Positions 36,181 to 45,856 of a stretch of 64,000 bases of DNA are shown piece after piece; position 1 is the stretch's first letter; each line of letters starts with the position of its first letter. The position numbers were made by a program, and so were the translations under genes. The DNA is from Sediminicola arcticus (GTDB lineage: Bacteria; Bacteroidota; Bacteroidia; Flavobacteriales; Flavobacteriaceae). Location: the NCBI RefSeq assembly GCF_040566695.1, contig NZ_JBEXAE010000004.1, forward strand, positions 186,001 through 250,000. The letters run 5' to 3'. A model generated the notes under the pieces. The model was not told the origin of the DNA, did not search any database, and saw only the letters and a program-made list of their open reading frames with translations.

Positions 36181-36242
36181 ACTTCAACCAAAAGAATAAA
36201 AATATATACTGAACAAACATTTCTATTACCTGTTTTGTAAAC

Positions 36243-37145
36243 TTAGTTCATTGTAGGCTTACCACCCACTTTTCGATAATGCTCTGAGATGAGATTAGCA
36301 ATAATGGATCTGCCTTGGTCATTCCAGTGAAGATCGCACCTAAGGGTCGTAGGGATTGTTGAAGCAGCCAAGGCTTCTCCTATCCCAATATATTTAAATC
36401 CATTGTTCTTTAAAATAATCCATGAAAGATTTTGGGGTAGTATTTTCGTCTATCAATAGGTAAAACCTAGATTTATCATAACCGTACAAAGCTATCAAAG
36501 AGTTGAAGTTGTCTTTATAAGTATCATGTAACTTTTCAAGGTCAAACGTTGTTTTGTCAGTCACATTTTTATTGGAACTGAAGAAGGAGTTCAATTGTGT
36601 AATAAAAGCCCTTACATTAGAGATTATGCCTATACTATTGGAATATACGATCAATTCACTTCTTCTTAGGAAGGGATATATTTTTAATTGATACTCCATT
36701 CGGTCTTGATTTGAATAATAAAAGATCTTTTTAAATCATTCTCATATTTTAAACCCAAAACCACAAAATCAATATCTTGAAATTGATTTTTATATTGATG
36801 TGCCAAATGTAGTTGGTCTGCCATATCGTATCCAGAAAACCCGTATTCATAAACTTCAACATCCTTAAAATTGTTCTTGATCTTCTTTCCTATAGAGTTG
36901 TAATAATGTTGATGAAATCCCTCAATAAACGAATCCCCTAAAAATGCTATTTCTTTCTTTTCCTTGGTTGAATTAAAATTTCTATAGGAATTAAAGCAAT
37001 CTATTCTGCGAAATGTTGCCTCCTATTTGCCTTTGTAGAGACCCTCTTACCCAGGTATCTATTTTTCAACATTGGTAATATCTATATACCGCTGTAGACT
37101 TTCAATTGCTAAATTGAACAACCGCACAAGAACTTCTAAAAACAA
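36243..37145 (-). pseudogene. Decayed SGNH/GDSL-like hydrolase gene
   Basis: Minus-strand translation gives pieces of one SGNH hydrolase in successive frames. There is a hydrophobic start (LFLEVLVRLFNLAIESL), then LKNRYLGKRVSTKAN, then FRRIDCFNSYRNF with the block I motif IAFLGDSFIEGFHQ. The middle piece is DRMEYQLKIYPFLRRSEL to FYLLIDENTTPKS. The end piece has NGFKYIGIGEALAAS and the catalytic D-x-H block CDLHWNDQGRSIIANLI. Four single-base shifts are needed, near 37065, 37022, 36728 and 36420, each beside a short homopolymer or repeat. A 101-codon frame at 36394-36699 is only the middle piece. The intact gene would have removed or moved acyl groups on the polysaccharide. It converges with the ACP gene. 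Confidence 0.72.
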
Positions 37146-37179
37146 CCACTATAAAGAATTCTTTGCTTAAAAATTAAAT

Positions 37180-38358
37180 CTAATTAGCTAAAAAACGCAT
37201 CACTACGAACTCAGATCTCCTATTCATTTTATGCTTAGTTTCAGAACAAGGCGTGTTATCATCGCATTCATTGACCAAATTAGTCTCTCCATACGCTTTA
37301 GGAACTAATCTGTCTTGGCTTAAGCCTTTTTCCAATAAGTAATCAATGGTAGACTTCACCCTTCTTTCGGAAAGGGCAAGGTTGTAACTTGCTGGACCTC
37401 TACTATCAGTATAAGAGGCTACCTCCAAGGTGATCGTTGGGGTGGCTTCCATTAATGTTGCCAATTGTGTTAAGGTCGACTTAGATTCACTATTTAGTGT
37501 ACTGGAATTGAAAGCGAAGTATATCTTACCTAAATTTTTAATTTCATTTTCAATCTGTGCCCTTCTTTTATTTTCAGCCTCTATCCTATCCTTTTCAGCT
37601 GCGGCAAGTCTAGACGCTTCTTGCTCTTCCGCCATGCGTTTCGCCAATTCCTTTGCCCTGTCAGCTGCATCGGTAGAATCTTGAACGCGTTGCTGTTCCT
37701 TTTTCATGGCTTCTATTAAAGCCAAATGCTCTTCACCTTTTTTAGACAATTCTTTTTCAACCCCAAAACGGTAGACTACCCCAGCAGAGTGTTGAATTTG
37801 CCTAGTATCTCCCTCTTTTAAACCCCATTTACCCATGGTATTGAAATTAAGACCCCAGGTATCATTAAACCAGGTATTAAATCCAAAACCAGCGTTACCG
37901 GTAGTCCTGCCTATATCACCTATTGAACTATAACCTGCACCTGCTTGGAGGAATGGATCGAACCAACCTGTTTCACCAAATATCTTATTTAGATCATAAC
38001 TCACCATCCCATCTATGGCATAGTAATCTCTTTCCGCCATATTTATTTGACCATCAATCAACTTTCCAACCTTATACTTATTGTAGGATCCTACAGCTTT
38101 TATGCCTAATCCATTGCTAAAATTTCTCGCAATACTAATTGAAGAAGGGTAAGGCACTGTATTCCAAGTATCTTTTATCTTAAGGAAAGTATCCCCAAAC
38201 GGGGTAGCGGTATCTTCTACTATATTGATACCAAGCCCTGCGACCCAAGAGCTTTTGACAATACTGTCCTTAGCTGTAAGTTCCATACTTTCCTGAGCAG
38301 AAACTAGGGTTACTATAAGACATAGAGCGATACATAAATTAGGTTGTAAATTTTTCAT
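37180..38358 (-). CDS. Outer-membrane barrel with OmpA peptidoglycan-binding domain
   Basis: The ATG at 38358 (MKNLQPNLCIALCLIVTLVSAQ) gives a clean signal peptide, so I prefer it to the start at 38379; 392 residues. An eight-strand-type barrel domain covers about 25-215. A charged helical segment follows (MKKEQQRVQDSTDAADRAKELAKR and on, about 220-275). The OmpA_C domain ends the protein, with YTDSRGPASYNLALSERRVKS and MNRRSEFVV, the usual diaminopimelate-binding set. It holds the outer membrane to the wall. The barrel is paralogous to that of the next gene, which has a SPOR-like tail instead. Confidence 0.88.
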   Translation of the reverse strand: MKNLQPNLCIALCLIVTLVSAQESMELTAKDSIVKSSWVAGLGINIVEDTATPFGDTFLKIKDTWNTVPYPSSISIARNFSNGLGIKAVGSYNKYKVGKLIDGQINMAERDYYAIDGMVSYDLNKIFGETGWFDPFLQAGAGYSSIGDIGRTTGNAGFGFNTWFNDTWGLNFNTMGKWGLKEGDTRQIQHSAGVVYRFGVEKELSKKGEEHLALIEAMKKEQQRVQDSTDAADRAKELAKRMAEEQEASRLAAAEKDRIEAENKRRAQIENEIKNLGKIYFAFNSSTLNSESKSTLTQLATLMEATPTITLEVASYTDSRGPASYNLALSERRVKSTIDYLLEKGLSQDRLVPKAYGETNLVNECDDNTPCSETKHKMNRRSEFVVMRFLAN

Positions 38359-38537
38359 TCCTGTTAAATTTGGGATCATTAAGGTGTGAAATTACTGCTT
38401 AATGAATGCAGCCCAAATAAAGTGCCATGAAGTGTAATAATACTCGATGTAGGGCAATCTAAGAATTTTCTTTCAATAAAAATTAAAACCTACAACTAGC
38501 TATTCAAACGGCTAAAGCTGATTTTAACAACCTATTA

Positions 38538-39653
38538 TTAATCTAATAAATATTCAATTGCCTCTAAAATTGAAATACGAACTCCATCTTTATAAGGTAC
38601 CACAAAGGAGGTGGGATAGCCTTTTTCGATAGCCATAATCTTATACCTATTTGCCTCTGCATACGTATTAAAGTCCCCGTGTACATATCTATACAATGGT
38701 CCGCTTGTTTCTATGGAAAGATTTTCCAAAGCCTTAAAGATATTATTATCCAATGCTACATTTCTTGTTAGGGCCATGACCTGTACTTTAAATCTTAACC
38801 CAGGTTTTGATTTATTTTCATTGGATGCATCAAATTCTTCTATTTGAAGGGCTTTCTCCCTTTCTGTAACTCTAGTTTCTATTTGTTCTAATGGCGTAGT
38901 GTCTATTATTTCCTCCTTTGAAAGAGTGTCCGTCACCTTTGCTACCTCTATTTTCAATGCTTCTTTAGGCGGTAAATTCCTTAATGGTGGTTTTCTTTGT
39001 ATTCCAAATTTATAGCTAAATCCAATGGCATGTTGTAGGTGGGAAGATACTTGATACCCCTTTATTGGCCATTTCCCGGTAGTACTTAAATCCAGTGCCA
39101 ATCTACTTGTAAACCAAGTTCTAACACCAATAGAAGCATTATAGGTGCCTCTGGGAAAATTGTCAGCACTGGTAATCCCACCACCTACGCCCACATAGGG
39201 GTTAAACCATCCATCCTTTTTGAGTAGTTTATTTAAATCGTAGCTTATTCGGCCATCAAGACCAAAGTATGAAGATTCCTCTGTATTGACGGTATCATTA
39301 ATTATTTTACCTGCTTTATATGTATTTATACTGATAATAGCCTCAATTCCCAAACCATTATCAAAATATTGACCAATACTTAATCTAGAAGGATAAGACA
39401 CACTATTCCAGGTTTCTTTTACCGAGAGAAAGTCACTTAGACCATTATTGGAATCGTCAACCACATTTATTCCCAAGCCCACAAGCCAATAACTATAGAT
39501 AATATCGTCTTTTGATTTTGATGTGGCATTCTGTCCAAAAAGGTTTTGATTGGCAAAAAAGGCAATCAATAGTAACAGAAGAATGGGGAATTTTAGAAAC
39601 TTCAAATCAAAATATATAAGGGTTTTACCACCATATAACGTTGATTTTAACAC
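38538..39653 (-). CDS. Outer-membrane barrel with SPOR-like C-terminal domain
   Basis: A 371-residue protein with a hydrophobic signal (FLKFPILLLLLIAFFANQNLFGQ). The barrel matches its neighbour at 37180 segment by segment: YWLVGLGINVVDD, VKETWNSVSYPSRLSIGQYF, YFGLDGRISYDLNKLL. After a linker the C-terminus (about 290-371, LRFKVQVMALTRNVALDNN to SILEAIEYLLD) is a SPOR-like domain. It is strikingly similar to the tail of the amidase at 48208. The protein is probably a wall-linked outer-membrane protein. An ATG further inside might be the true start, because 13 residues precede the hydrophobic core. Confidence 0.78.
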   Translation of the reverse strand: MLKSTLYGGKTLIYFDLKFLKFPILLLLLIAFFANQNLFGQNATSKSKDDIIYSYWLVGLGINVVDDSNNGLSDFLSVKETWNSVSYPSRLSIGQYFDNGLGIEAIISINTYKAGKIINDTVNTEESSYFGLDGRISYDLNKLLKKDGWFNPYVGVGGGITSADNFPRGTYNASIGVRTWFTSRLALDLSTTGKWPIKGYQVSSHLQHAIGFSYKFGIQRKPPLRNLPPKEALKIEVAKVTDTLSKEEIIDTTPLEQIETRVTEREKALQIEEFDASNENKSKPGLRFKVQVMALTRNVALDNNIFKALENLSIETSGPLYRYVHGDFNTYAEANRYKIMAIEKGYPTSFVVPYKDGVRISILEAIEYLLD

Positions 39654-39713
39654 TTTAGTCTAAACTGTATTGTCCTTGGGCAGAGAGATGCACAAATGAG
39701 GAAAGGGAATAGG

Positions 39714-40166
39714 CTATTGTTTAATAAATGAAACTTGCTTTCCCGATATGGGCATTTTATACAAATAAAAAGGGGTGGTCGTACCGGTTTGAATGGAATC
39801 CTTCTGTGATTTTTCCATAACCTTAAATGTCATTTTATCGGCATCTTCTTTCACAAATGTTACCTTAGGTTCATAGTTGCCATGCTGTTCCCCAGCACAC
39901 ACCAAAATCAACATTTCCTTTGAAAAGTCGATAACAGGAACCGGTAAACCTGGCTTTCTGGTTTTGTTTACTTGTATAAAAAACTTTTGTAATGCTTTTT
40001 GATCTTTTAGTATGCTTATCTGTGAACTGTCTATGTTGGAGTAGTTATCGCTTAGTACCAGAGTAGGTTTCATACTTTGAATATTTTCCGTTTGATTTTG
40101 AATTCCCTTTTTCTGACTTTTACAGGACAGGCAAACCAAAAACAAACTAAAAAGAAATATTCTCAT
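39714..40166 (-). CDS. PrcB-like lipoprotein
   Basis: The start at 40166 gives MRIFLFSLFLVCLSCKSQKK, a standard lipoprotein signal with lipobox CLSC. A longer frame to 40235 runs into bshA and lacks a signal. The mature part of the 150-residue product has KPGLPVPVIDFSKEMLILVCAGEQ, the pattern of the PrcB_C domain. One base separates it from the bshA stop, so it is co-transcribed. Its job is unknown; PrcB of Treponema is part of a protease complex, but no protease gene is adjacent. Confidence 0.72.
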   Translation of the reverse strand: MRIFLFSLFLVCLSCKSQKKGIQNQTENIQSMKPTLVLSDNYSNIDSSQISILKDQKALQKFFIQVNKTRKPGLPVPVIDFSKEMLILVCAGEQHGNYEPKVTFVKEDADKMTFKVMEKSQKDSIQTGTTTPFYLYKMPISGKQVSFIKQ

Positions 40167-40167
40167 A

Positions 40168-41310
40168 TTAATAGGAAGTATTAAACCGCGCTTTAAACGC
40201 TTTTTCATAGACCGCCTCATATAAGGGAAGTACATTGGCTATATCGAAGGTTTCGGCTACTCTAAGCGCATTTGCTTTAAACTTCTTCAACACAGCATCG
40301 TCTTTTAGGATACTCAGGGCATTTGATGCCATTTCATCCACATTACCAATATCGCTTAGAAAACCGGTAACACCATGTTGGTTTACTTCCGCTATCCCGC
40401 CAGCATTACTAGAAATAACTGGCACTTCATTGATCATAGCCTCCAAAGCGGCAAGACCAAAACTTTCTGATTGCGATGGCAATAAAAACAGATCGGAGAA
40501 GCAAAGGATTTTATCAATCTGGTTGCTGTTGCCCAAGAACACCACTCTGTCTGTAAGTCCTAATTTTTCTACTAATAATTCTGCCCCTTCCTTTTCTGGC
40601 CCTTCACCTACCATAATTAATTTGGCGGGTATTTCCTTTTGAATCTTATCAAAAATGTGAATGATATCGGGAATCCTCTTCACTTTTCTAAAATTACTGA
40701 TATGGGTCACTATACGCTCATCATCCTTTGCCATTAAGGAACGCTGACAATCTGTGAACTTGGTGCTATATTTTTTCTTCTCGATAAAATTAGGGATGAC
40801 CACAATTTCCTGTTTAATATCGAACAAGTCTAAGGTGTTTTTCTTTAAACTCTCCGAAACAGAGGTTACAATATCGGATTTATTGATACTGAATGTGACT
40901 GCTGGTTTATAGAAAGGGTGTTTCCCCACTAGCGTAATATCCGTGCCGTGTAGGGTTGTAATCATCGGCAGATAAATACCATCTTCCTCTAGCATCTTTT
41001 TAGCCATATACCCTGCATAGGCGTGTGGAATGGCGTAATGAACATGCAATAATTCTATCCCATATAATTTAACAGTATCTACCAATTTGCTGGAAAGTGC
41101 CAGTTCATAGGGTTGGTAATGAAACAAAGCATACTCTGGGACATGCACTTCATGGAAATGTATTCTATTGTTCAACAACTCCAATCGTACCGGTTGCTTA
41201 TAGGTGATAAAATGAATTTCGTGCCCTCTATTGGCTAAGGCAATACCTAATTCTGTGGCTACTACACCACTACCTCCAAACGTCGGGTAACAAACAATTG
41301 CTATTTTCAT
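40168..41310 (-). CDS. bshA: N-acetyl-alpha-D-glucosaminyl L-malate synthase
   Basis: A 380-residue GT4 enzyme catalysing the first step of bacillithiol synthesis, linking GlcNAc from UDP-GlcNAc to L-malate. The N-terminal IAIVCYPTFGGSGVVATELGIALANRGHE is typical of BshA. Also seen are HVHYAIPHAYAGYMA, TTLHGTDITLVG, NFRKVKRIPDIIHIF and PSQSESFGLAALEAM. Full length and distinct from the exopolysaccharide GT4 enzymes. It implies that the organism uses bacillithiol as its low-molecular-weight thiol. The other bsh genes are not in the window. Confidence 0.95.
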   Translation of the reverse strand: MKIAIVCYPTFGGSGVVATELGIALANRGHEIHFITYKQPVRLELLNNRIHFHEVHVPEYALFHYQPYELALSSKLVDTVKLYGIELLHVHYAIPHAYAGYMAKKMLEEDGIYLPMITTLHGTDITLVGKHPFYKPAVTFSINKSDIVTSVSESLKKNTLDLFDIKQEIVVIPNFIEKKKYSTKFTDCQRSLMAKDDERIVTHISNFRKVKRIPDIIHIFDKIQKEIPAKLIMVGEGPEKEGAELLVEKLGLTDRVVFLGNSNQIDKILCFSDLFLLPSQSESFGLAALEAMINEVPVISSNAGGIAEVNQHGVTGFLSDIGNVDEMASNALSILKDDAVLKKFKANALRVAETFDIANVLPLYEAVYEKAFKARFNTSY

Positions 41311-41347
41311 TCTATAATCTTGGCTTTTAACGAAATTGATTCCTCCT

Positions 41348-41368
41348 AAAAAGGACTATATCCTTTTT
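41348..41368. terminator. Hairpin terminator between the GH3 gene and bshA
   Basis: AAAAAGGA-CTATA-TCCTTTTT is a perfect 8-base stem ending in a T-run on either strand. It lies 140 bases past the stop of the leftward GH3/beta-lactamase gene and before bshA, and probably separates the two transcripts. Confidence 0.6.
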
Positions 41369-41508
41369 ATATTTTCGTAATAAGTCGGTTAAGTTTCCAT
41401 AACATTTCAAGGAACGATCTGATTTACGCCCTATTTAACATTAAAAACATTGAACCAATTTTATAACGTACTGATTTCCCGTTAACGTATCTCTTACAAA
41501 ACTACCAT

Positions 41509-44448
41509 TTAATTTAATATGGCATCGTAAATTACCTTCTGGATCCTTGTTCTCAATCCTGATTTTATAAGTAGTGTGTTGGACGCTGAAGGATAGGTGC
41601 GGTTGGACAAGAAAACATAAACTAGGTCTTCATCTGGATCTGCCCATGCCAAGGTTCCAGTAAATCCACTATGACCAAAACTTTTTCGAGAAATCCCTTT
41701 AAAAGTTGCTCCTCCATTTTTTAGTTCTGGTTTATCAAAACCCACGCCTCTACGTACATTCTGATCACAAAAATAACAGGTGTTGAATTTTTTTACTGTT
41801 CTAGCCTCCACAAAACGTTCGCCCCCATAATAACCGCCTTGCAAATACATCTGCATTATTTTGGCAACATCGTTGGAATTGCTAAACAACCCTGCATGAC
41901 CTCCTACCCCACCTTGCATTGCGGCACCCATATCATGCACATACCCTTGAACAATACCGTACCGGTAATAATCATCTTCTTCCGAAGGTACGGTGCTACT
42001 TTTGGGAAACTTATCCAAAGGGTTATAACTGGTATGATCTGCTCCTAAACGGCTATATATATAAGTATTGGAAATCTTATCCAAACCCATTTTATAATTG
42101 CCCTCTATAAACTTTTTGAACACATAGTAAGGCAGGTCACTGTAACGATACCTATTAGATTTTAAACTTTGCCTTCCAATCCTATTGTAGATGGAATCTT
42201 GATACATGTCTGATAGATACAAATTATCCGTTACCTTAGTGGTATAACCAGGAACAGAGGAAGACCTATAAAATTGGGAAGAGGGTTTTCTATTCTTATC
42301 TAATGTATCTAAATAAAAGGCAATCCATGCCGGTAACCTACCATAATGCGATAATGCTTTTAGCACCGTTACATCCTTGAGTTCCGTATCCGCATAATTG
42401 GGGTTCAATTCATCGAAAGTGTCTATCAAATCGACCTTACCGTCCTCTTCCATTTTCATTAAGATCGGTAACGTTGATAAAATCTTAGTAAGGGATGCCA
42501 GATCATATAGATTCTCCGTTGTAATTTGCTGATCCGAAGTATAAGTTGGTTTCCCAAACCCCTTATTATAAATTACTTTCCCCCTTCTAGCGACCAAAAC
42601 CTGGGCTCCTGGAAACATGAGGGAATCTATTCCATTCTTGACCATCTTATCTACCAGGGCTAACTTGGTAGTACTCATCCCTACCCTTTCGGGTAAACTA
42701 TAACCCAAACGTGAGATGTCCTTCAATACAATCCCAGAATGTACAGGTAGTTTTGGATGTGCAGAAACTGGAAGCACTCCTTTGGCTGGAATTGCCCCAA
42801 ATAACAACTGAGCTCCCCTCTCCTGAGCCAAAGTGCTATTTTGATAGCCTACCATAATTGCATCAATATCATCAATAGATGGTACTTCCAGTAGGGAATA
42901 AGGTTTGGCAAAAGTGGCAAGAATAAGATTGGAGGTCCTTAGTGCCCCTATTTCTTGCAACCAAGATATTTCTTTTGAAGAGAATTTATAAGGCTTCCAA
43001 GGACTCTCATCACTTTTATGAAAACCAACAATAACTAAATTATACCCTTCCAAATTCTTTTTCAAGCTATTAATATCGTTACCACTAACCTCAGTAACCG
43101 TGGCATATTTTTTCAGCTCATTCAAAAAAACATCCCCATCGGCGTCCCCTAATTTGATATAGGCGATCTTTTTATTCTCTAACTTTTTTATAGGTAGTAG
43201 ATCTACATCATTTTTGGCCACAGTCAACGCATTTTCAATGGCTTCCTCATATATCAAATCATTATCTAAACTATTTAAATCAAGATAAAGACTGTCCAAT
43301 TTTATAGGTTGATAGGTGTTAAGCCCAACTTTATACTTTGCTTTGAGTATTTTTTTCACCGAAGTAGCCAAACGCCTTTCCGTGATTACCCCATATTCAT
43401 AAGCCTGAATCAACTTTTTCTTTGCAGGTTCAACTTCCTTAGGCATCAATAAAACATCATTACCCGCTAAAAAGGCCGTGAGTTCTACATCCCCTGCCTC
43501 TTTGAAGTTGTTACGTCCTTTGATATCAGCAACGCCTTTCATATTAAGAGCATCAGTCAGAATTAATCCTTTAAAACCCAGTTCTTCTTTCAATAAATTG
43601 GTAATGATTCTCTTAGAAAGAGAAGAAGGATATTCCTTTCTTTTCTCTAAGCTAGGAATACTCAAATGTGCCACCATCACACTACTAAGGCCATTATTGA
43701 TCAATTTCTTAAAAGGGTATAATTCTATACTGTCCAATCGTTCTGCTGTAAATTCAATAATTGGTAGCGCTTTATGTGAATCTGTGGCGGTATCTCCATG
43801 ACCAGGGAAGTGCTTTCCACTTGCTAAGACTCCAGCACTTTCCATGCCTTTCATAAAGGCAATTCCCTTTAATGCAACGTTTTCCCTGTCTTCACCAAAG
43901 GACCTGTTTCCTATGATAGGGTTATTGGGATTAATATTGATATCTATATCGGGAGCAAAATTGATATGTACCCCCATTCTTTTCGCATGTAATCCTATTT
44001 GTCGGCCAACCTTAGCCACAACAGCCGTGTCTTTTATGGCTCCTAAGGTCATATTCCACGGAAAGGCATAGGTGGAGTCCAATCGCATTGCCAAGCCCCA
44101 TTCGGCATCCATCCCAATTAATAACGGAATTTTTGACGCCACCTGATATTGATTCGTCAGTTTTGCCTGACGGACAGGGCCTCCTGTAGAAAAAATGACT
44201 CCTCCTATCTTATGTTCTTCAATTACTTTTTTTATTTGATCTGTCCCTGACTTGGCCTGGTCTGAAGCAACGCTCATCATGAAAAGCTGCCCCATTTTCT
44301 CATCTAAGGTCATAGATTCATATAAATCATTGACCCATTGGGCTTGATTTAGACTATCCTTGGAAACCAGAGGGTCTTGTTGACCCCAAACTGAATATCC
44401 AGCTAAAAGCATTATAAAGAGAATATGGAATACGAATTTGAACCTCAT
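41509..44448 (-). CDS. GH3 beta-N-acetylglucosaminidase fused to beta-lactamase-fold serine hydrolase
   Basis: A 979-residue exported protein. A signal peptide (FIMLLAGYSVWG) precedes a NagZ-like GH3 domain (about 35-375) with KHFPGHGDTATDSH (212-225) and nucleophile D299 in LILTDALNMKG. A middle region (about 395-570) follows. A class C beta-lactamase-like domain begins near 590, with SxxK at S652-K655 (ASLTK), a Tyr motif near RYRYSDLPYY and HSG in FGHSGFTGT. The pairing is known in Bacteroidota and points to recycling or trimming of peptidoglycan fragments in the periplasm. The beta-lactamase-like half may be a peptidase or esterase rather than a resistance enzyme. The amidase and MCE genes lie further up the same strand. 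Confidence 0.92.
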   Translation of the reverse strand: MRFKFVFHILFIMLLAGYSVWGQQDPLVSKDSLNQAQWVNDLYESMTLDEKMGQLFMMSVASDQAKSGTDQIKKVIEEHKIGGVIFSTGGPVRQAKLTNQYQVASKIPLLIGMDAEWGLAMRLDSTYAFPWNMTLGAIKDTAVVAKVGRQIGLHAKRMGVHINFAPDIDININPNNPIIGNRSFGEDRENVALKGIAFMKGMESAGVLASGKHFPGHGDTATDSHKALPIIEFTAERLDSIELYPFKKLINNGLSSVMVAHLSIPSLEKRKEYPSSLSKRIITNLLKEELGFKGLILTDALNMKGVADIKGRNNFKEAGDVELTAFLAGNDVLLMPKEVEPAKKKLIQAYEYGVITERRLATSVKKILKAKYKVGLNTYQPIKLDSLYLDLNSLDNDLIYEEAIENALTVAKNDVDLLPIKKLENKKIAYIKLGDADGDVFLNELKKYATVTEVSGNDINSLKKNLEGYNLVIVGFHKSDESPWKPYKFSSKEISWLQEIGALRTSNLILATFAKPYSLLEVPSIDDIDAIMVGYQNSTLAQERGAQLLFGAIPAKGVLPVSAHPKLPVHSGIVLKDISRLGYSLPERVGMSTTKLALVDKMVKNGIDSLMFPGAQVLVARRGKVIYNKGFGKPTYTSDQQITTENLYDLASLTKILSTLPILMKMEEDGKVDLIDTFDELNPNYADTELKDVTVLKALSHYGRLPAWIAFYLDTLDKNRKPSSQFYRSSSVPGYTTKVTDNLYLSDMYQDSIYNRIGRQSLKSNRYRYSDLPYYVFKKFIEGNYKMGLDKISNTYIYSRLGADHTSYNPLDKFPKSSTVPSEEDDYYRYGIVQGYVHDMGAAMQGGVGGHAGLFSNSNDVAKIMQMYLQGGYYGGERFVEARTVKKFNTCYFCDQNVRRGVGFDKPELKNGGATFKGISRKSFGHSGFTGTLAWADPDEDLVYVFLSNRTYPSASNTLLIKSGLRTRIQKVIYDAILN

Positions 44449-44553
44449 AAAATGATGTATTCTAAGGTACGAACTTAAGTAAAAAGATAATAATAAACAC
44501 GCTGCATGTCATAAACTTAGAGACATTTATGACTTAAAATGTAGGGATTAGAA

Positions 44554-45036
44554 TTACATAAAACGGCCGTGCCAGCTTTCTTCGGCGGGCACCTCCCAAT
44601 GATTTTCGTATTCCAACTTATTGGTGACTAAATTATTGAATACGATGGTATTTTTTGAGACCGATTTATTTTTGGCCATCTTTTTAAAATCAATCAGGGT
44701 CTTATAGGCCACAAACTCTCCTTGCTTGTAAGAAACGTTCATTTTATCCAAAAGATCAATATCGTATTTCTTTTCCAAAGCTTGTATAAACCTAACGGAG
44801 GCGTCAATGGAACAGCCAGAAGCCGAGGCATTGGTTTGATCTAAAGCTATTACAATAAACCTATTATAACGTATCTCATAGCCAGCTTTCAACTCGCTTC
44901 CGTGGGCGGTCCATTCTTTGATAAATACCTCCAGACCCGCTTTCACTTCTTCCAATTCCTCAGCATTGAAGCTTCTACTGGCTTGATAGATCCATACCCT
45001 TGAAGTTTCTGATAATGAATTGAATTCTACTAACAT
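44554..45036 (-). CDS. Conserved Bacteroidota protein of unknown function
   Basis: A 160-residue soluble protein. I recognise it as a protein kept next to Fe-S oxidoreductases in many Bacteroidota and often labelled as an ABC transporter ATPase, but no Walker motif is present. Conserved features are VWIYQASRSF, SGCSIDASVRFIQALE and the C-terminal NHWEVPAEESWHGRFM. It starts 12 bases after the CCG-domain protein, so it shares the operon. No function can be assigned. Confidence 0.72.
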   Translation of the reverse strand: MLVEFNSLSETSRVWIYQASRSFNAEELEEVKAGLEVFIKEWTAHGSELKAGYEIRYNRFIVIALDQTNASASGCSIDASVRFIQALEKKYDIDLLDKMNVSYKQGEFVAYKTLIDFKKMAKNKSVSKNTIVFNNLVTNKLEYENHWEVPAEESWHGRFM

Positions 45037-45048
45037 TTGTTGTTTTTT

Positions 45049-45840
45049 TTATAAATCTTCGGCCGTAGCAATTAGTTCAGCAATATCCATTACTACCACA
45101 GCACCTTCTTGTTCCTTATTCTTTACCCCATCGGTCATCATGGTATTACAAAATGGGCAACCCGCTGCAATAATTTCAGGTTTTGTTTCAAGAGCCTGTT
45201 CGGTTCTTTCTATGTTGATATCCTTATCTCCCTTTTCTGGTTCCTTAAACATCTGCGCCCCTCCTGCGCCGCAACACAATCCTTTTTTCTTGCAGTTCTT
45301 CATTTCTACAAGTTCGGCATCTAACTTTCTGATCAGGTCTCTTGGAGCTTCATAGACATTGTTTGCCCTTCCCAAATAGCAAGGATCATGAAAGGTAATG
45401 CGCTTTCCTTTAAACTGTCCGCCTTCCATGGAGATCTTTCCCTCATCCAATAACTGCTTTAGAAATTGAGTGTGGTGTACAACCTCATAATCACCACCCA
45501 ATCCAGGATATTCATTCTTAAGGGTATTAAAGCAATGAGGACAGGCGGTTACCACTTTTTTAATTCCATAACCGTTCATTACTTCAATATTGGTAGCGGC
45601 CTGCATCTGGAACAAAAATTCATTTCCTGACCTTTTGGCCGGATCACCAGTACAACTTTCCTCTGTTCCCAAAACAGCAAAACTCACTTTTGCTTTGTTA
45701 AGGATTTTTACAAATGCTTTTGTGATCTTTTTTGCCCTATCATCAAAACTTCCTGCGCAGCCCACCCAAAACAATACTTCCGGTTGTTGACCAACAGCAA
45801 ACAGCTCAGCCATGGTTGGCACTTTTAGTTCGTTACTCAT
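45049..45840 (-). CDS. CCG-domain Fe-S oxidoreductase subunit (HdrB/LutA-like)
   Basis: A 263-residue soluble protein with two cysteine-rich CCG domains: ACPHCFNTLKNEY and, later, KKKGLCCGAGGAQMF, followed by AAGCPFCNTMM. An earlier CTGDPAKRSG also fits. Such proteins bind an unusual Fe-S cluster and pass electrons to or from a thiol or disulfide, as in heterodisulfide reductase subunit B. It lies 16 bases after the membrane Fe-S protein, which resembles HdrC/HdrE, so the two form an electron-transfer complex. The partner substrate is unknown. Confidence 0.88.
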   Translation of the reverse strand: MSNELKVPTMAELFAVGQQPEVLFWVGCAGSFDDRAKKITKAFVKILNKAKVSFAVLGTEESCTGDPAKRSGNEFLFQMQAATNIEVMNGYGIKKVVTACPHCFNTLKNEYPGLGGDYEVVHHTQFLKQLLDEGKISMEGGQFKGKRITFHDPCYLGRANNVYEAPRDLIRKLDAELVEMKNCKKKGLCCGAGGAQMFKEPEKGDKDINIERTEQALETKPEIIAAGCPFCNTMMTDGVKNKEQEGAVVVMDIAELIATAEDL

Positions 45841-45856
45841 ATTTTCAAGCTATTTT

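Noticed and set aside
36394..36699. 101-codon frame as a separate gene
   Set aside because: Its translation is the middle piece of the broken SGNH hydrolase, with matching pieces in other frames on both sides.
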